64,000 nt of DNA. Origin: CAZKUN01 sp964555935. Lineage in GTDB: Bacteria > Armatimonadota > Zipacnadia > Zipacnadales > VGFC01. The stretch's first letter is position 1; every line of letters starts with the position of its first letter. Location of the stretch: the NCBI GenBank assembly GCA_964555935.1, contig CAZKUN010000011.1, positions 1-64,000 of the forward strand, in the 5' to 3' direction. Of the stretch, positions 1 to 9,030 are shown piece by piece. The notes below the pieces were generated by a model. That model saw nothing but the letters and a program-made list of their open reading frames with translations. It was not told the origin of the DNA and did not search any database. Made by a program: the position numbers and the translations under genes.

Positions 1-48
1 GGTACACCCAGATACTAACACTGAACCTGGACTCGCTTTAGGGGGTAA

Positions 49-684
49 GGCCAGGCGACGGAGCTGATCTGGTATCCGGCGGAGGTCAACACGTCGATCC
101 GGCCGGGGTGGTTCTACCACGCGCATGAGGATGACAAGGTGAAGTCGGTCGAACACTTGCTGGACGTGTATTACGGTTCGGTCGGCGGCAATGCGGTCTT
201 CCTCCTCAACCTCCCGCCGGATCGTCGAGGGCTGATCCACGAGACGGACGTCTCGCGCTTGCGGGGAGTGGGCGAGGTGCTGCGAAGGACATTCGATGTC
301 GACCTCGCGCGAGGCGCGGGCGCCATGGCGAGTGAATCGGCGGAGCTGCACGCGCCTGACAGCGCCCTCGACGGCGACACTCGGACCTACTGGGCGCCCC
401 ACGCAGGGACGGAGCAGGCGAGCCTTGAGATCAACCTCGGCGAGCCCCGGACGTTCGATAACATCGCGATCCAGGAATGCATCAGACAAGGGCAGCGGAT
501 CGAGGTGTTCGCGGTGGAGGTGGCCGACGGGGACGGTTGGCGGGAGATCGCCAACGGCACGGTTGTCGGGTACAAGCAGCTCCTGCGGGTCGAGCCCGTG
601 ACCGTCTCGCGCGTGCGGCTGAGCATCACGGAATCGCGTTGGCAGCCGACTGTCGCGACGTTTGGGCTCTACAACTCGGCGTAG
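49..684 (+). CDS. Alpha-L-fucosidase GH29, 3' part, with C-terminal CBM32 (5' truncated)
   Basis: This is the C-terminal part of a secreted GH29 alpha-L-fucosidase, which removes terminal L-fucose from glycans. The frame carries the stretch IWYPAEVNTSIRPGWFYH followed by VYYGSVGGNAVFLLNLPPD, both typical of the second half of the GH29 barrel. An F5/8 type C (CBM32) domain follows from about position 325 (ALDGDTRTYWAP, then a beta-rich tail ending FGLYNSA). The catalytic Asp lies outside the window. In this frame there are stops at 16-18, 22-24 and 46-48, and homology begins only near position 61, so the first 60 bases are either frameshifted or a chimeric scaffold end. It ends 9 bp from the convergent nitrilase gene. 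The domain order matches the second fucosidase in this window. The family call is secure; the 5' end is not. Confidence 0.85.
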   Translation, partial: GQATELIWYPAEVNTSIRPGWFYHAHEDDKVKSVEHLLDVYYGSVGGNAVFLLNLPPDRRGLIHETDVSRLRGVGEVLRRTFDVDLARGAGAMASESAELHAPDSALDGDTRTYWAPHAGTEQASLEINLGEPRTFDNIAIQECIRQGQRIEVFAVEVADGDGWREIANGTVVGYKQLLRVEPVTVSRVRLSITESRWQPTVATFGLYNSA

Positions 685-693
685 TAGGCGCGG

Positions 694-1470
694 CTATCCG
701 TTGATCTCGAAATCACCGACGAAGAACTGCTTGCCGGTGTCCGGGGCCTTGACGATCCAGTTGCCGTCCGGGCCGCAGATGCCTGATGGCGCCGAGCAGG
801 GGATGTCGACGGGCTCCGCGTTGTCGACGGTCACGATGAAGAGCTTGCCGGACTGGGCGCGCATCCGTAGATTGGTCTCATGGTAGGGCCAGACGACATC
901 GCGGGCCCAGTCGCTGCCATTGCGGCCGCCGTTGACGGCGTGGAAGACGATGCGCGCGCCCATGTCCGCTAGCTGCTGCGTGAGGTGCGTGTCAGGCCCG
1001 GGAGTGCAGCCGGGGTTGGCCCAGAGGTCGTTGCAGATCAGACCGCCAACGGTGACTCCCTGCAGCGCGAATGTCCTCAGCGGACCGACGGCGTAGTGTT
1101 CGATCTCGCCCTTGGGTGGATCGGTGAGCGAGCCGCACCTCAGCGTCTTGCTGTGGAAGCCGAGATACTCGCCGGACTTCTCATAGAAGCGAAGCTGGTT
1201 GTAGCAGAGCCCGTCGCCGGGTTCGGTGAAGCAGGTGCCCAAGGCCAGTCCGATGCCCGCCTCCTTGGCGAGCGCGGTAACTTCGCGCAAGGCGGCGACG
1301 GTCTTCGTCTCGTCGAACCGCGGCGTGTAGCCACTGAGCGAGCCCTCGGGCGTGATGAGGACATCCGCGCTCTCCGCCCGCGCAAACTCGATCGACCCGG
1401 TGATGTGGTTGAGATTGCTGTCGATGTCGGTGGTGACGGGGATTTGGGCTCCGGCGACTCGCAGGATCAT
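694..1470 (-). CDS. Carbon-nitrogen hydrolase (nitrilase superfamily amidohydrolase)
   Basis: This 258-residue cytoplasmic protein belongs to the nitrilase superfamily, which hydrolyses amide or nitrile C-N bonds. The Glu-Lys-Cys triad is visible as E42 (ITPEGSLSGYTP), K108 (GFHSKTLRCG) and C146 (GGLICNDLW). The frame is open further upstream, but I start at the ATG at 1470: GGGAG lies 7 nt before it, homology begins there (MILRVAGAQIPV), and the longer version would run into the divergent NIF3-like gene. The length suits a single-domain family member. The 88 bp between the two divergent starts must hold both promoters. The substrate cannot be inferred. It is convergent with the upstream fucosidase. 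Confidence 0.88.
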   Translation of the reverse strand: MILRVAGAQIPVTTDIDSNLNHITGSIEFARAESADVLITPEGSLSGYTPRFDETKTVAALREVTALAKEAGIGLALGTCFTEPGDGLCYNQLRFYEKSGEYLGFHSKTLRCGSLTDPPKGEIEHYAVGPLRTFALQGVTVGGLICNDLWANPGCTPGPDTHLTQQLADMGARIVFHAVNGGRNGSDWARDVVWPYHETNLRMRAQSGKLFIVTVDNAEPVDIPCSAPSGICGPDGNWIVKAPDTGKQFFVGDFEING

Positions 1471-1558
1471 GTCGGCACTCCCATGGCTCATTGGGATCAG
1501 TGCTGCGGGGAGGACCGTTCGTCCGTCCCGCCAATTACCCTTCCTGAGGTGAAACACC

Positions 1559-2338
1559 GTGATCGCACGAGAACTCCAAGAGCACTTCGAGCAGACGGCG
1601 CCCTGGATCGATTGGTCTCGTGGCATTGATGGCTTCAAGATCGGCGACCCGGATGCTGAGGTGACGGGGATCGCGGTCGCGTGGATCGCCATCGATGAGG
1701 CGCTGCGCGAGGCCCACGAGTTGGGGTGCAACGTGTTCGTCACGCACGAGGACCCGTTCTATGCCCAAGTCCGGCCGGCTCCTGAGACGTACGAGCCGAC
1801 GCTGGCCGCGCGCCGTTTCCTGGAAGAAACGGGGATGCTGATATATCGCTGTCACGATGCCTGGGACACGTGGCCGGAGATCGGCGTGCTCGATTCCTGG
1901 GCCACCGTTCTCGGCCTCGAGGGCGAACCGGCCAACGCCGATACGTATTACAAGGTCTATGACGTCGGACCGACCGAGGCCGGTGATCTTGGGCGGCGGA
2001 TCCTGGAGCGCGTGAAGCCGCTGGGGCAGGAGTCGGTGATCTTCTACGGAGACGAGACGACGGTCGTCTCGAAGCTAGGCATCGGCACGGGGGCGATTGC
2101 GAATCCGTTTAAGATGGTCGAACTAGGCGCCGATGCGCTGCTATGCACCGACGATCCGCTGCACACCACATCCGAACTCGGTTGGTGCCTGGACATGGGG
2201 GTGCCCGTCTTCGTTGTGAACCACGCGACGGCCGAGGTGACCGGAATCGCGCACCTGGCAACGTACGTCGCCCAGCAGTTCTCGGATGTGCCCGTCGAGC
2301 ATCTGCCCCAGGGGTGCATGTACAGCACGATCTCATAG
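1559..2338 (+). CDS. NIF3-like / GTP cyclohydrolase I type 2-like metal-binding protein
   Basis: This 259-residue protein resembles the NIF3/YbgI family, dinuclear-metal proteins whose physiological role is mostly unknown. Supporting segments are the early GCNVFVTHEDPF, where a metal-ligand His is expected, a central IGTGAIANPF, and the late FVVNHATAEVTGIAHLA with a His and a Glu placed as in the second metal-ligand set of the family. The start is a GTG at 1559 with AGGTG about 8 nt upstream. It is divergent from the nitrilase-like gene and ends 6 bp from the convergent aldo/keto reductase. No signal peptide is present, so it should be cytoplasmic. Confidence 0.8.
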   Translation: MIARELQEHFEQTAPWIDWSRGIDGFKIGDPDAEVTGIAVAWIAIDEALREAHELGCNVFVTHEDPFYAQVRPAPETYEPTLAARRFLEETGMLIYRCHDAWDTWPEIGVLDSWATVLGLEGEPANADTYYKVYDVGPTEAGDLGRRILERVKPLGQESVIFYGDETTVVSKLGIGTGAIANPFKMVELGADALLCTDDPLHTTSELGWCLDMGVPVFVVNHATAEVTGIAHLATYVAQQFSDVPVEHLPQGCMYSTIS

Positions 2339-2344
2339 CCGGGC

Positions 2345-3283
2345 TCACTGCGCCGATACCGAATCGACCCTCTCGAAGATGGCGCGGAGGGCATCTGCAG
2401 TCTCCTCCGGCAGCGGCGGCATGTTGATCGATGCGACGTTCGCTTCGAGGTGTTCGACGCTACCCGTGCCGGTGAGGATCACGTCCATCCCCGGCTCGTC
2501 TCGGCAGAAGCGGTATGCGGCCTCGGCGAGGGTCTCGGCGATGCCATCGCGCACGATGAACGCTAGCGGATCGTCGGCGTCGATGGCGTCAGCGTCGACT
2601 TGCCCCGATTCCAGCAACTCCCCCACGAGGCGACGCATGTCGTCCGGGCGGCTGAACGCCCTCCTCACCGCGAACATGCAGAGCGTGCCGATGCCCTTCG
2701 CCATGGTGGTGGTGAAGAGCCGGTCGCGCGCGCACTGGTTGAGGATGTTGAACCCGACCATGACGACCTCCCAACAGTCATCAGCGACGGCCTTCCGCAG
2801 CATCTCGTGGCCGCAATCCTGATGGAACATCTCCGTCACGCCGAGGTGCAGGATCTTCCCCGCGTCGCGGAGGTCCAGGAGCTTCGGGACGAGGTGCTCG
2901 CGGGCGTAGCTGTAGTCGTCCGGCATCACGGCATGAAGATGCAGGATCTCGATTCGGTCGGTGCCCAGTCGCTTGAGGCTGGCCTCGACGCCCGCGACCA
3001 AGTCATCGGGCGTGATGATCTGGTCGTCTTTGTGCATGCTCTTCTTTGTGGAGATGACGACCTCATCGCGACGGTCGGCGATAGCCTGCCCGACGATGCT
3101 CTCCGTGCGATACCCCTCGGCTGTGTCGATGATGTTGATGCCGAGATCGAGGGCGCGCTGCGCGAGCGCGACCGACTCCGCCTCGCTCAGGCCTGTGTTC
3201 TGGCCGATCCGGCTGTGGCCGCCGCAGCCGAGCCCCGCGACGCTGACGATCAGTCCCGTGTTGCCTAGCGTGGTGTGATCCAT
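2345..3283 (-). CDS. Aldo/keto reductase
   Basis: This 312-residue NAD(P)H-dependent oxidoreductase reduces carbonyls such as sugar aldehydes or ketones. The TIM-barrel tetrad is complete: D53 and Y58 (IIDTAEGY), K80 (VVISTK) and H117 (IEILHLHAV). The cofactor-binding end is visible as VILTGTGSVEHLEANVASI. It lies 12 bp downstream of the large CBM9/barrel gene on the same strand, so the two are probably cotranscribed, which suggests that this reductase acts on a sugar released by that protein. It has no signal peptide, so the reaction is cytoplasmic. It can be contrasted with the second AKR-like gene at 10464, which has lost the tetrad. Confidence 0.92.
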   Translation of the reverse strand: MDHTTLGNTGLIVSVAGLGCGGHSRIGQNTGLSEAESVALAQRALDLGINIIDTAEGYRTESIVGQAIADRRDEVVISTKKSMHKDDQIITPDDLVAGVEASLKRLGTDRIEILHLHAVMPDDYSYAREHLVPKLLDLRDAGKILHLGVTEMFHQDCGHEMLRKAVADDCWEVVMVGFNILNQCARDRLFTTTMAKGIGTLCMFAVRRAFSRPDDMRRLVGELLESGQVDADAIDADDPLAFIVRDGIAETLAEAAYRFCRDEPGMDVILTGTGSVEHLEANVASINMPPLPEETADALRAIFERVDSVSAQ

Positions 3284-3295
3284 GGTGTCTCCTGG

Positions 3296-6200
3296 TTACT
3301 CGAACGAGACTGACGCGGACGCGAATGTCTCGGTGATGTCGCTCCCAACGACTGATGCCTTGAAGAGCGCCGGGTAGCCGCCCAGTTTGAACTTGCCCGT
3401 GCCCTCGCCGACAGTCACCTCACCGACCCACACGCGCGCCGTCTCGTCGGATGCGTGGAGCTGGACGTATGGATCACCGTTGATGGCCAGCGGCGCGTAA
3501 CTTGGGCCGGTCACCACCTCAACGACCGCGTCTTGAGCGGGCGCGGCGAGGTGTAGCTCTAAGTGCAGCACGTCGCCGGGCTTGATGGAAAAGCCGAGCG
3601 GCGCGCCGTCGGCATGGGTGACCACCAACCCGTTCTCGGGGACGCCCGACAGACGGACCCAACCGAAGGTGAATTGGGGGCCTGGCGTAATCGTGTCGTC
3701 CGGCTTCTTGCTCGATCCCGCGCTCCCGATGCGGACGAAGCACTTCTTGTCCGTGCCGGTGGCGAAGTTCTCGTGGATGGCGTGCGTGTCGACGGTGTAG
3801 AGGCCGGGCTTGCTGGAGTTGATCCCGCCACGGTAGCCCTTCGTGCCGGACGGGTTGGAGAAGTTCACGCTCGCGTACCGGTAGCCATCTCCTTCGATGT
3901 CTTCGACCATGACCTGGAAGAACCGGTGCTCCGGGGTGTAGGGGAGGATGCGGGTCATCCCAGCGTAGCCCTCGGCCGACGTGCTGACGGCGACAAGCCC
4001 GCCTCCCGGGCGAGCCTTGGCGGCGTATTTCTCGGCATCCAACACCCAGTTCCCGTCGCGCTCGTCCCAATAGTACTTCGGCGCGGGCGCGAAGTCCGTG
4101 AAATCGTCCTCCCAGAGCCTTGGCGGGTCCGCCTGCTCGCCAAACAGCACGTCGACATCCGCCGCTGCCGCGCCCTCGATCGCCTCGATGGGTGAGACGA
4201 CGCCCTCGCCGGGCTCGGCGTAGGCTTCGATCTCAGACAGCATCGGTTTGCCGCCGTTCACGCCGACATCGCGCGCCGCGGTCACCGTGAGTCGAAGTTT
4301 GAGGCAGGGGAGAGCCGGCTGCATGTTGTGCGTGATCTCGGCCTCCGCGTTGCCGGTGACGGTGATCCGGCTGGTGGGCGCGCCCGGCGCGATGAAATCG
4401 AGCTGGTAGTCGGTGATGTTCGGCGTGTGGAGCACAACGCGGCCGATGTCGCTGGGTTCGTTGAGCGTCAACTCGACCCACGCGGACTCACCATCCCACG
4501 AGTGCATCGACCAGCCTCGGTCATCAGTGATGCCATTGACGGCGTAGTAGTAGTACTGGTGGAACCAGGGGGCGTAGTAGCCATCCGACGAGCGGACGCG
4601 TGTCCCTCGGTGAGAGTGCAACAGGTTGCCTGGCTTGGCGGATCGAGCGTGTCGGAGCCCTAACTCCACGAGAATCTCGTCGACCGTCGGGAGGTCTTTC
4701 GCCGCCGGGTCGTCCGTGTAGATGTGCACGGCGCCTTCGGCGAAGTGGTCGCTGAACGAGCCATCGGTGAGTGGCACTTCACGGCCCTCGGACATCACGT
4801 AAAGACTCTGGCGATCCGCCAGGGGCGGCCACGCCACCGTTGCATCCACCTCGCCGGGCTTGTGGTTCACCAGGATGATGTAGATGTTGTCGCCGACTTG
4901 CTTCGCCCACCTCGCCAGTTCCGGCGCGCCGGTCACCTCAAGTGGCTCGGCCGGATCAGGGGCGAGGATTGCTGGCTCAAGGAACCGCAGCTCGCGCCAG
5001 ATGTGGGGGAGACCGTAGCGATGCTCGATCTCGGGCATGAAGAATGCTGAAGTGTACCCCGTGAAGCCCACCGCGCCATATGCAATCGAGACGAAGGTCT
5101 GATTGCGGAGCACCGGAAACGGGTACGGCGGCGCGGAGCCATAGTCGCGCACGAAGTGCGTCTGCCCCGATGAGTGCCATGGCGTCAGGTAGGTGGCCTT
5201 GCCCCGCGATGCGACCTCGTTGACTTTCTTCAGGAAGCTCGGAACGTAGTCCCACTTGGGTGAGTACGGATCGGGATCCAGCACGTCCGCGCACTTGTAG
5301 CCATGCGTGACGATTCCATCGATCGTGTCGTTCGTGACGAAGACGGGGTGGTATGGATCGATCTCGCGCAGGTACTGGTAGTAGGCCTCAAGGTACGAGG
5401 AGCGCACGTTGTGGATCTCGGGTTCGTCGGCGATGTAGTAGCCGAGGAGGCCCGGCTCGCCTTGGGCCGCCTCAACGATCTCCCTCGCCATGCGTTTGAC
5501 GTCGTCACTGGGCTCTGGAAGACGCTCGTATTCGTCCTGCGTCGGGCGCAGTGCCTCGTTCTCGGTCCGCCAGAGGTCGAACGCGTAGTACAGGCGGCCG
5601 TTCTCGACCGAGACCACCGAGTAGATCCCGTGCTCGTCCCATGACTTGGCAATGGCTGACGTGTCGTTGGGACCCACGACAACGGGAGTCGTGATGTTCT
5701 GAAGCGCGACGACGTCCTCGCGCGGGTCGTCGGTGGGGACGCCGCCGTACCAGCCGATCGCCAGGAGCGGCTCGCCATTGACCACCACGTTGCGGTTCTC
5801 GTCCACGCGCACCTCGTTGCCGGGAGCGCCAGGGAGCTTGGTGATGGTGGTCTCCGTCGCGGCAAGCTCCGCTCCGTCCGCTCCGAGCGCGGCGACCGAC
5901 AGCACGTACGCGCCGACAGCGAGGTCTGTGGCTTCCACGCTAACCGGCTCGGTCGTTTCGGACGCGGGCAGCGTGGCCTCGGAGACGGTCGCGCCGGCAT
6001 CTGACGTGAATCGGTACGAGACTCGCTCCGCCGCTTGCCTCACCTGCGCCGCGAGATCGACTTGGAATTCGATCTGCTCCAGGTCCTCGGTTGCGTAGAT
6101 GCTGTTGCGGTAACACGGGCGCAGCACGGTGAGCGTGATGGGCTTGTATTCGCTGGAGAGATTCTTGACGACGGCTCGCAGCAGCTTGCCGGAGTCGGCG

Positions 6201-7174
6201 TCGCGGATCGAGAAGACGACGTTGGTTTGGGGCGCGCTGCCGACGAACGCCAATCCCGGGAGCGGGAATGTCACCGCCTCGTTTGCCGGGGCATCGAGGG
6301 GCTCGGATTCCACGCGCCTGGTTGGGTCCTCAAACAGCGCGGCTGATGCGACCAGCTTGCGATCTGCGCCAGTCTCGTTTCGAGCCGACAGAGCCATCGA
6401 CAGCGTGGCCTGCCCGCTTGCGGCACGGGAGACATCCACTGCCGGCTCGTCCACGGTCAGGCGGAAGTCCGAGTAATCGGTCGGCATGTCGATGAGCGTT
6501 CCGAATAGCGTGGGCTGATGGAAGTTGCGTCGCATGGGCGACCACGTGTGCAACTCCGTCTCGCCGCCCGCGTGGCGCTCGCGCGTGACGTTCCACTTCC
6601 AGATGCCACCCGCGTCTTCGCCCAGGATGATGGCGCCGAAGGGGATCCTGACCTCGACCGACCACACGGATGCGGCGTCGTCGATGTTGCCGGCGGCCTC
6701 GAAGGCGCCGTTCCAGAGCTTGCTGGTCACCAGCCCGTAGTCGGCGCCGAACAGGTCCAGGACTGTCCCGCGCGCGTTGACCATGACCTGGTGATAGTAG
6801 CGACCATCGTTACCGGGGTCGAAGAAGATCTCGACGCAGTCATCTTGCCACACCGCGCCATCGCGCCAAGGGGTCTCGGCCTTCAGATCGGCGATGTTCG
6901 GCTCATCGCACTCGATGCCGACGTACGCCGCCTCGTCATCAAAGACAATCTTGAAGCGCGTCTTGGCGCTCGCCGCCGGTAGCGGGGCGTTGTCATCGGG
7001 AACGCTGGCCACCTTGAACCCGCTCTGCCACTGGGCGTCGCCCCACGTCGGATCCGCGAGGACGCCGTCGAGGTCGATCTCACCCGTCGCCCGGACGGCC
7101 GTTGCCATCGGCGGCTGGGCCAATGCCATGGCTGATAGGCTGAGCAAAGCGATGAACACGAGTGGGCGTGACAT
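3296..7174 (-). CDS. Secreted multidomain glycan-active protein: CBM9-like, TIM barrel, F5/8 type C
   Basis: This 1,292-residue secreted protein starts with a signal peptide (MSRPLVFIALLSLSAMALA). Next come a CBM9-like domain (about residues 25-225, with DDCVEIFFDP and NVTRERHAGG), beta-sandwich segments, a barrel from about 454 (VVVNGEPLLAIGWYGG), and the motif YYIADEPE near 578 that carries a likely catalytic Glu. An F5/8 type C domain lies at about 855-986 and a beta-rich C-terminal domain follows. It presumably binds and hydrolyses a polysaccharide outside the cytoplasm; the exact GH family is not clear to me. I start at the ATG at 7174, not the one at 7192, because GGAGG precedes it by 7 nt and the signal peptide begins there. 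It leads a two-gene operon with the aldo/keto reductase. The barrel resembles that of the gene at 55610-58444. Confidence 0.82.
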   Translation of the reverse strand: MSRPLVFIALLSLSAMALAQPPMATAVRATGEIDLDGVLADPTWGDAQWQSGFKVASVPDDNAPLPAASAKTRFKIVFDDEAAYVGIECDEPNIADLKAETPWRDGAVWQDDCVEIFFDPGNDGRYYHQVMVNARGTVLDLFGADYGLVTSKLWNGAFEAAGNIDDAASVWSVEVRIPFGAIILGEDAGGIWKWNVTRERHAGGETELHTWSPMRRNFHQPTLFGTLIDMPTDYSDFRLTVDEPAVDVSRAASGQATLSMALSARNETGADRKLVASAALFEDPTRRVESEPLDAPANEAVTFPLPGLAFVGSAPQTNVVFSIRDADSGKLLRAVVKNLSSEYKPITLTVLRPCYRNSIYATEDLEQIEFQVDLAAQVRQAAERVSYRFTSDAGATVSEATLPASETTEPVSVEATDLAVGAYVLSVAALGADGAELAATETTITKLPGAPGNEVRVDENRNVVVNGEPLLAIGWYGGVPTDDPREDVVALQNITTPVVVGPNDTSAIAKSWDEHGIYSVVSVENGRLYYAFDLWRTENEALRPTQDEYERLPEPSDDVKRMAREIVEAAQGEPGLLGYYIADEPEIHNVRSSYLEAYYQYLREIDPYHPVFVTNDTIDGIVTHGYKCADVLDPDPYSPKWDYVPSFLKKVNEVASRGKATYLTPWHSSGQTHFVRDYGSAPPYPFPVLRNQTFVSIAYGAVGFTGYTSAFFMPEIEHRYGLPHIWRELRFLEPAILAPDPAEPLEVTGAPELARWAKQVGDNIYIILVNHKPGEVDATVAWPPLADRQSLYVMSEGREVPLTDGSFSDHFAEGAVHIYTDDPAAKDLPTVDEILVELGLRHARSAKPGNLLHSHRGTRVRSSDGYYAPWFHQYYYYAVNGITDDRGWSMHSWDGESAWVELTLNEPSDIGRVVLHTPNITDYQLDFIAPGAPTSRITVTGNAEAEITHNMQPALPCLKLRLTVTAARDVGVNGGKPMLSEIEAYAEPGEGVVSPIEAIEGAAAADVDVLFGEQADPPRLWEDDFTDFAPAPKYYWDERDGNWVLDAEKYAAKARPGGGLVAVSTSAEGYAGMTRILPYTPEHRFFQVMVEDIEGDGYRYASVNFSNPSGTKGYRGGINSSKPGLYTVDTHAIHENFATGTDKKCFVRIGSAGSSKKPDDTITPGPQFTFGWVRLSGVPENGLVVTHADGAPLGFSIKPGDVLHLELHLAAPAQDAVVEVVTGPSYAPLAINGDPYVQLHASDETARVWVGEVTVGEGTGKFKLGGYPALFKASVVGSDITETFASASVSFE

Positions 7175-7317
7175 TGCGGCGCCTCCGAACACGTTAGTTG
7201 GGCGAGCCGGCAGGGCGGTCTTCGCCCCACGCGAGGCTCAAGCCTTCGGGGAGGCCTGGGGACGACTGGACGAGAAGCGTCGGGCAATCCGTCGCGCCCT
7301 CCGAAGGGACGATCCAC

Positions 7318-8640
7318 ATGACTCGCATCGCGTCGATTGCGCTGGCTCTTATCGCCGTCGCTGCCGCGGCCCAGCAGGCCGAAGGCCCGGTCTATACAAG
7401 CATCCCTGGTGAGTCCATCGAGGACCACGATGCTCGCATGGAGTGGTTCCGTGAGGCGAAGCTGGGCGTGTTCATCTGTTGGGGGCCGTGCAGCATCGAA
7501 GAGGGCGAGATCGGTTGGTCGCGGTTCGGGCCGCGTCCGGGGATGCAGGACGCGGCCGGCGGCGTGCCGCTGGAGGTCTACGACAACCTCTACAAGGACT
7601 TCAACCCGACAGAATTCGATGCCGATCACTGGGCGGACGTGGTGGCGGCCTCGGGCGCGCGGTACGTCATCTTCCTGACGAAACACCACGACGGCTTCGC
7701 GATGTTCGACTCGGCGCTGACCGAGCACAAGGTGACCAACTCGCCGATTGGCCGCGACGTGACAGCGGAACTGACGAAGGCGCTCCGCAAGCGCGACATC
7801 AGGATCGTGTGGTACTATTCGCAGCCGGACTGGCACCATCCCGATTTCCTCACCGAGAACCACGACCAGTATATCGAGTACCTCCACGGGCAGATTCGGG
7901 AGCTATGCACCAACTACGGGAAGATCGATGGTATCTGGTTCGACGGACTGTACGGCACGGCCAAGGACTGGGACGCTGAGCGCTTGTTCGCGATGATTCA
8001 CGAGCTTCAGCCTGGTGTCATCATCAACAACCGAGCCGGGATACCCGGGGACTTCGTGACCCCGGAGCAGACGATCGGGCGCTACAATATCGACCTGACG
8101 TGGGAGAGCTGCATCACGATGGGCGTGGGGTGGTCATTCCGCGGGGCAGACAAGCCGGTGAAGAGCCTCGGGGAGTGTTTGCACATTCTCATCCGGTGCG
8201 CGGGCGGCGGCGGCAACCTCGCGCTGGATACGGGCCCGATGCCGGACGGTCGCATTGAGCCGCGCCACGAGGAGAATTACCGGGCGATGGGCGAGTGGCT
8301 CGGGATGTATGGGGAGTCGATCTACGCCACGACCGGCGGTCCGTACAAGCCCGCGCAATGGGGCGTGTCGACGCGCAGGGGAAACATGGCCTATCTGCAC
8401 GTGCTGGAGTGGCCCGACGGCGATCTGGAGCTGCCCGATATCGGCGCGGGCGTCGTGTCGGTCAAGGCTCTCACTGGTGGGACGCCCGGCGTGACGCAGG
8501 CCGATGATATCTTGACCGTCGCATTGGCGGCGGAGGACCGCGACGAGACCGACACGATCATTGCACTGGAGCTTGACCGCCCCGCGATTGAGCTTGATCC
8601 GATCTCACTAATGTATCGCGATTCGTTGGCATTCGATTGA
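7318..8640 (+). CDS. Alpha-L-fucosidase GH29 (catalytic domain, stops before its CBM32)
   Basis: This 440-residue secreted GH29 fucosidase has a signal peptide (MTRIASIALALIAVAAAAQ). The barrel begins at about residue 40 (EWFREAKLGVFICWGPCS), with the family signature TKHHDGFAMFDS near 122 and the catalytic nucleophile D209 in GIWFDG. The ATG at 7318 is chosen over upstream in-frame starts because AAGGGA lies 8 nt before it and the signal peptide starts there. The frame ends at a TGA at 8638-8640, but the same frame continues directly into a complete F5/8 type C domain up to 9030. The TGA therefore interrupts what looks like a single gene of about 570 codons. The catalytic domain itself is intact, so an active but CBM-less enzyme is plausible. 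It is divergent from the CBM9/barrel gene with 143 bp between. Confidence 0.93.
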   Translation: MTRIASIALALIAVAAAAQQAEGPVYTSIPGESIEDHDARMEWFREAKLGVFICWGPCSIEEGEIGWSRFGPRPGMQDAAGGVPLEVYDNLYKDFNPTEFDADHWADVVAASGARYVIFLTKHHDGFAMFDSALTEHKVTNSPIGRDVTAELTKALRKRDIRIVWYYSQPDWHHPDFLTENHDQYIEYLHGQIRELCTNYGKIDGIWFDGLYGTAKDWDAERLFAMIHELQPGVIINNRAGIPGDFVTPEQTIGRYNIDLTWESCITMGVGWSFRGADKPVKSLGECLHILIRCAGGGGNLALDTGPMPDGRIEPRHEENYRAMGEWLGMYGESIYATTGGPYKPAQWGVSTRRGNMAYLHVLEWPDGDLELPDIGAGVVSVKALTGGTPGVTQADDILTVALAAEDRDETDTIIALELDRPAIELDPISLMYRDSLAFD

Positions 8641-9030
8641 CCGTCGACTGCCTCCAGCAACTGGAATGAGGAGTATTCCGTGGAGATGGCGTTCGATGGC
8701 GATGAGGGGACGCGCTGGGGCGCCGAGGCTGGCTCTACTTCGGGTTGGATCGAGGTGGACTTCGGCGAGCCCAAGGCGTTTGACCGGGCGATGGTCCTGG
8801 AGGCGCAGTGGAACCGGACGCAGAGCTACCGCGTCGAGTACCTGGAGGGTGAGGAGTGGAAGGTCGCCCACGAGGGCGAGACCCTCGGCGACGTGGTGCT
8901 GGAATTCGAGCCGATCACGGCTCAGAAGGTGCGACTCAACATCCTCGAAGCCACCGACGTGCCGACGCTTTGGGAGTTCCACCTCTACCCGCCGGGCGTC
9001 GACATTCCGCCGCTCGTGACGGGGTACTGA
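8641..9030 (+). pseudogene. CBM32 (F5/8 type C) tail of the GH29 fucosidase, cut off by an in-frame TGA
   Basis: The 129 codons after the stop are in the same frame as the fucosidase and begin PSTASSNWNEEYSVEMAFDG, the usual opening of an F5/8 type C domain, then run through RWGAEAG and WIEVDFGEPKAFDRA to LWEFHLYPPG. The domain start lies before any ATG: the first ATG (8683) falls inside the conserved region, so it is not an independent gene. In related fucosidases the linker commonly reads like LAxDRP before the CBM, so a CGA to TGA change at 8638 would explain the stop. TGA is used as a normal stop in many genes here, so recoding is unlikely. Whether this is a true mutation, strain variation or a sequencing error cannot be decided from one sequence. 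Confidence 0.82.

Noticed and set aside
8638..8640. TGA recoded as an amino acid
   Set aside because: TGA ends many other genes here, for example at 23322, 11638, 59023 and 62378, with no continued homology. Nonsense change or error is simpler.
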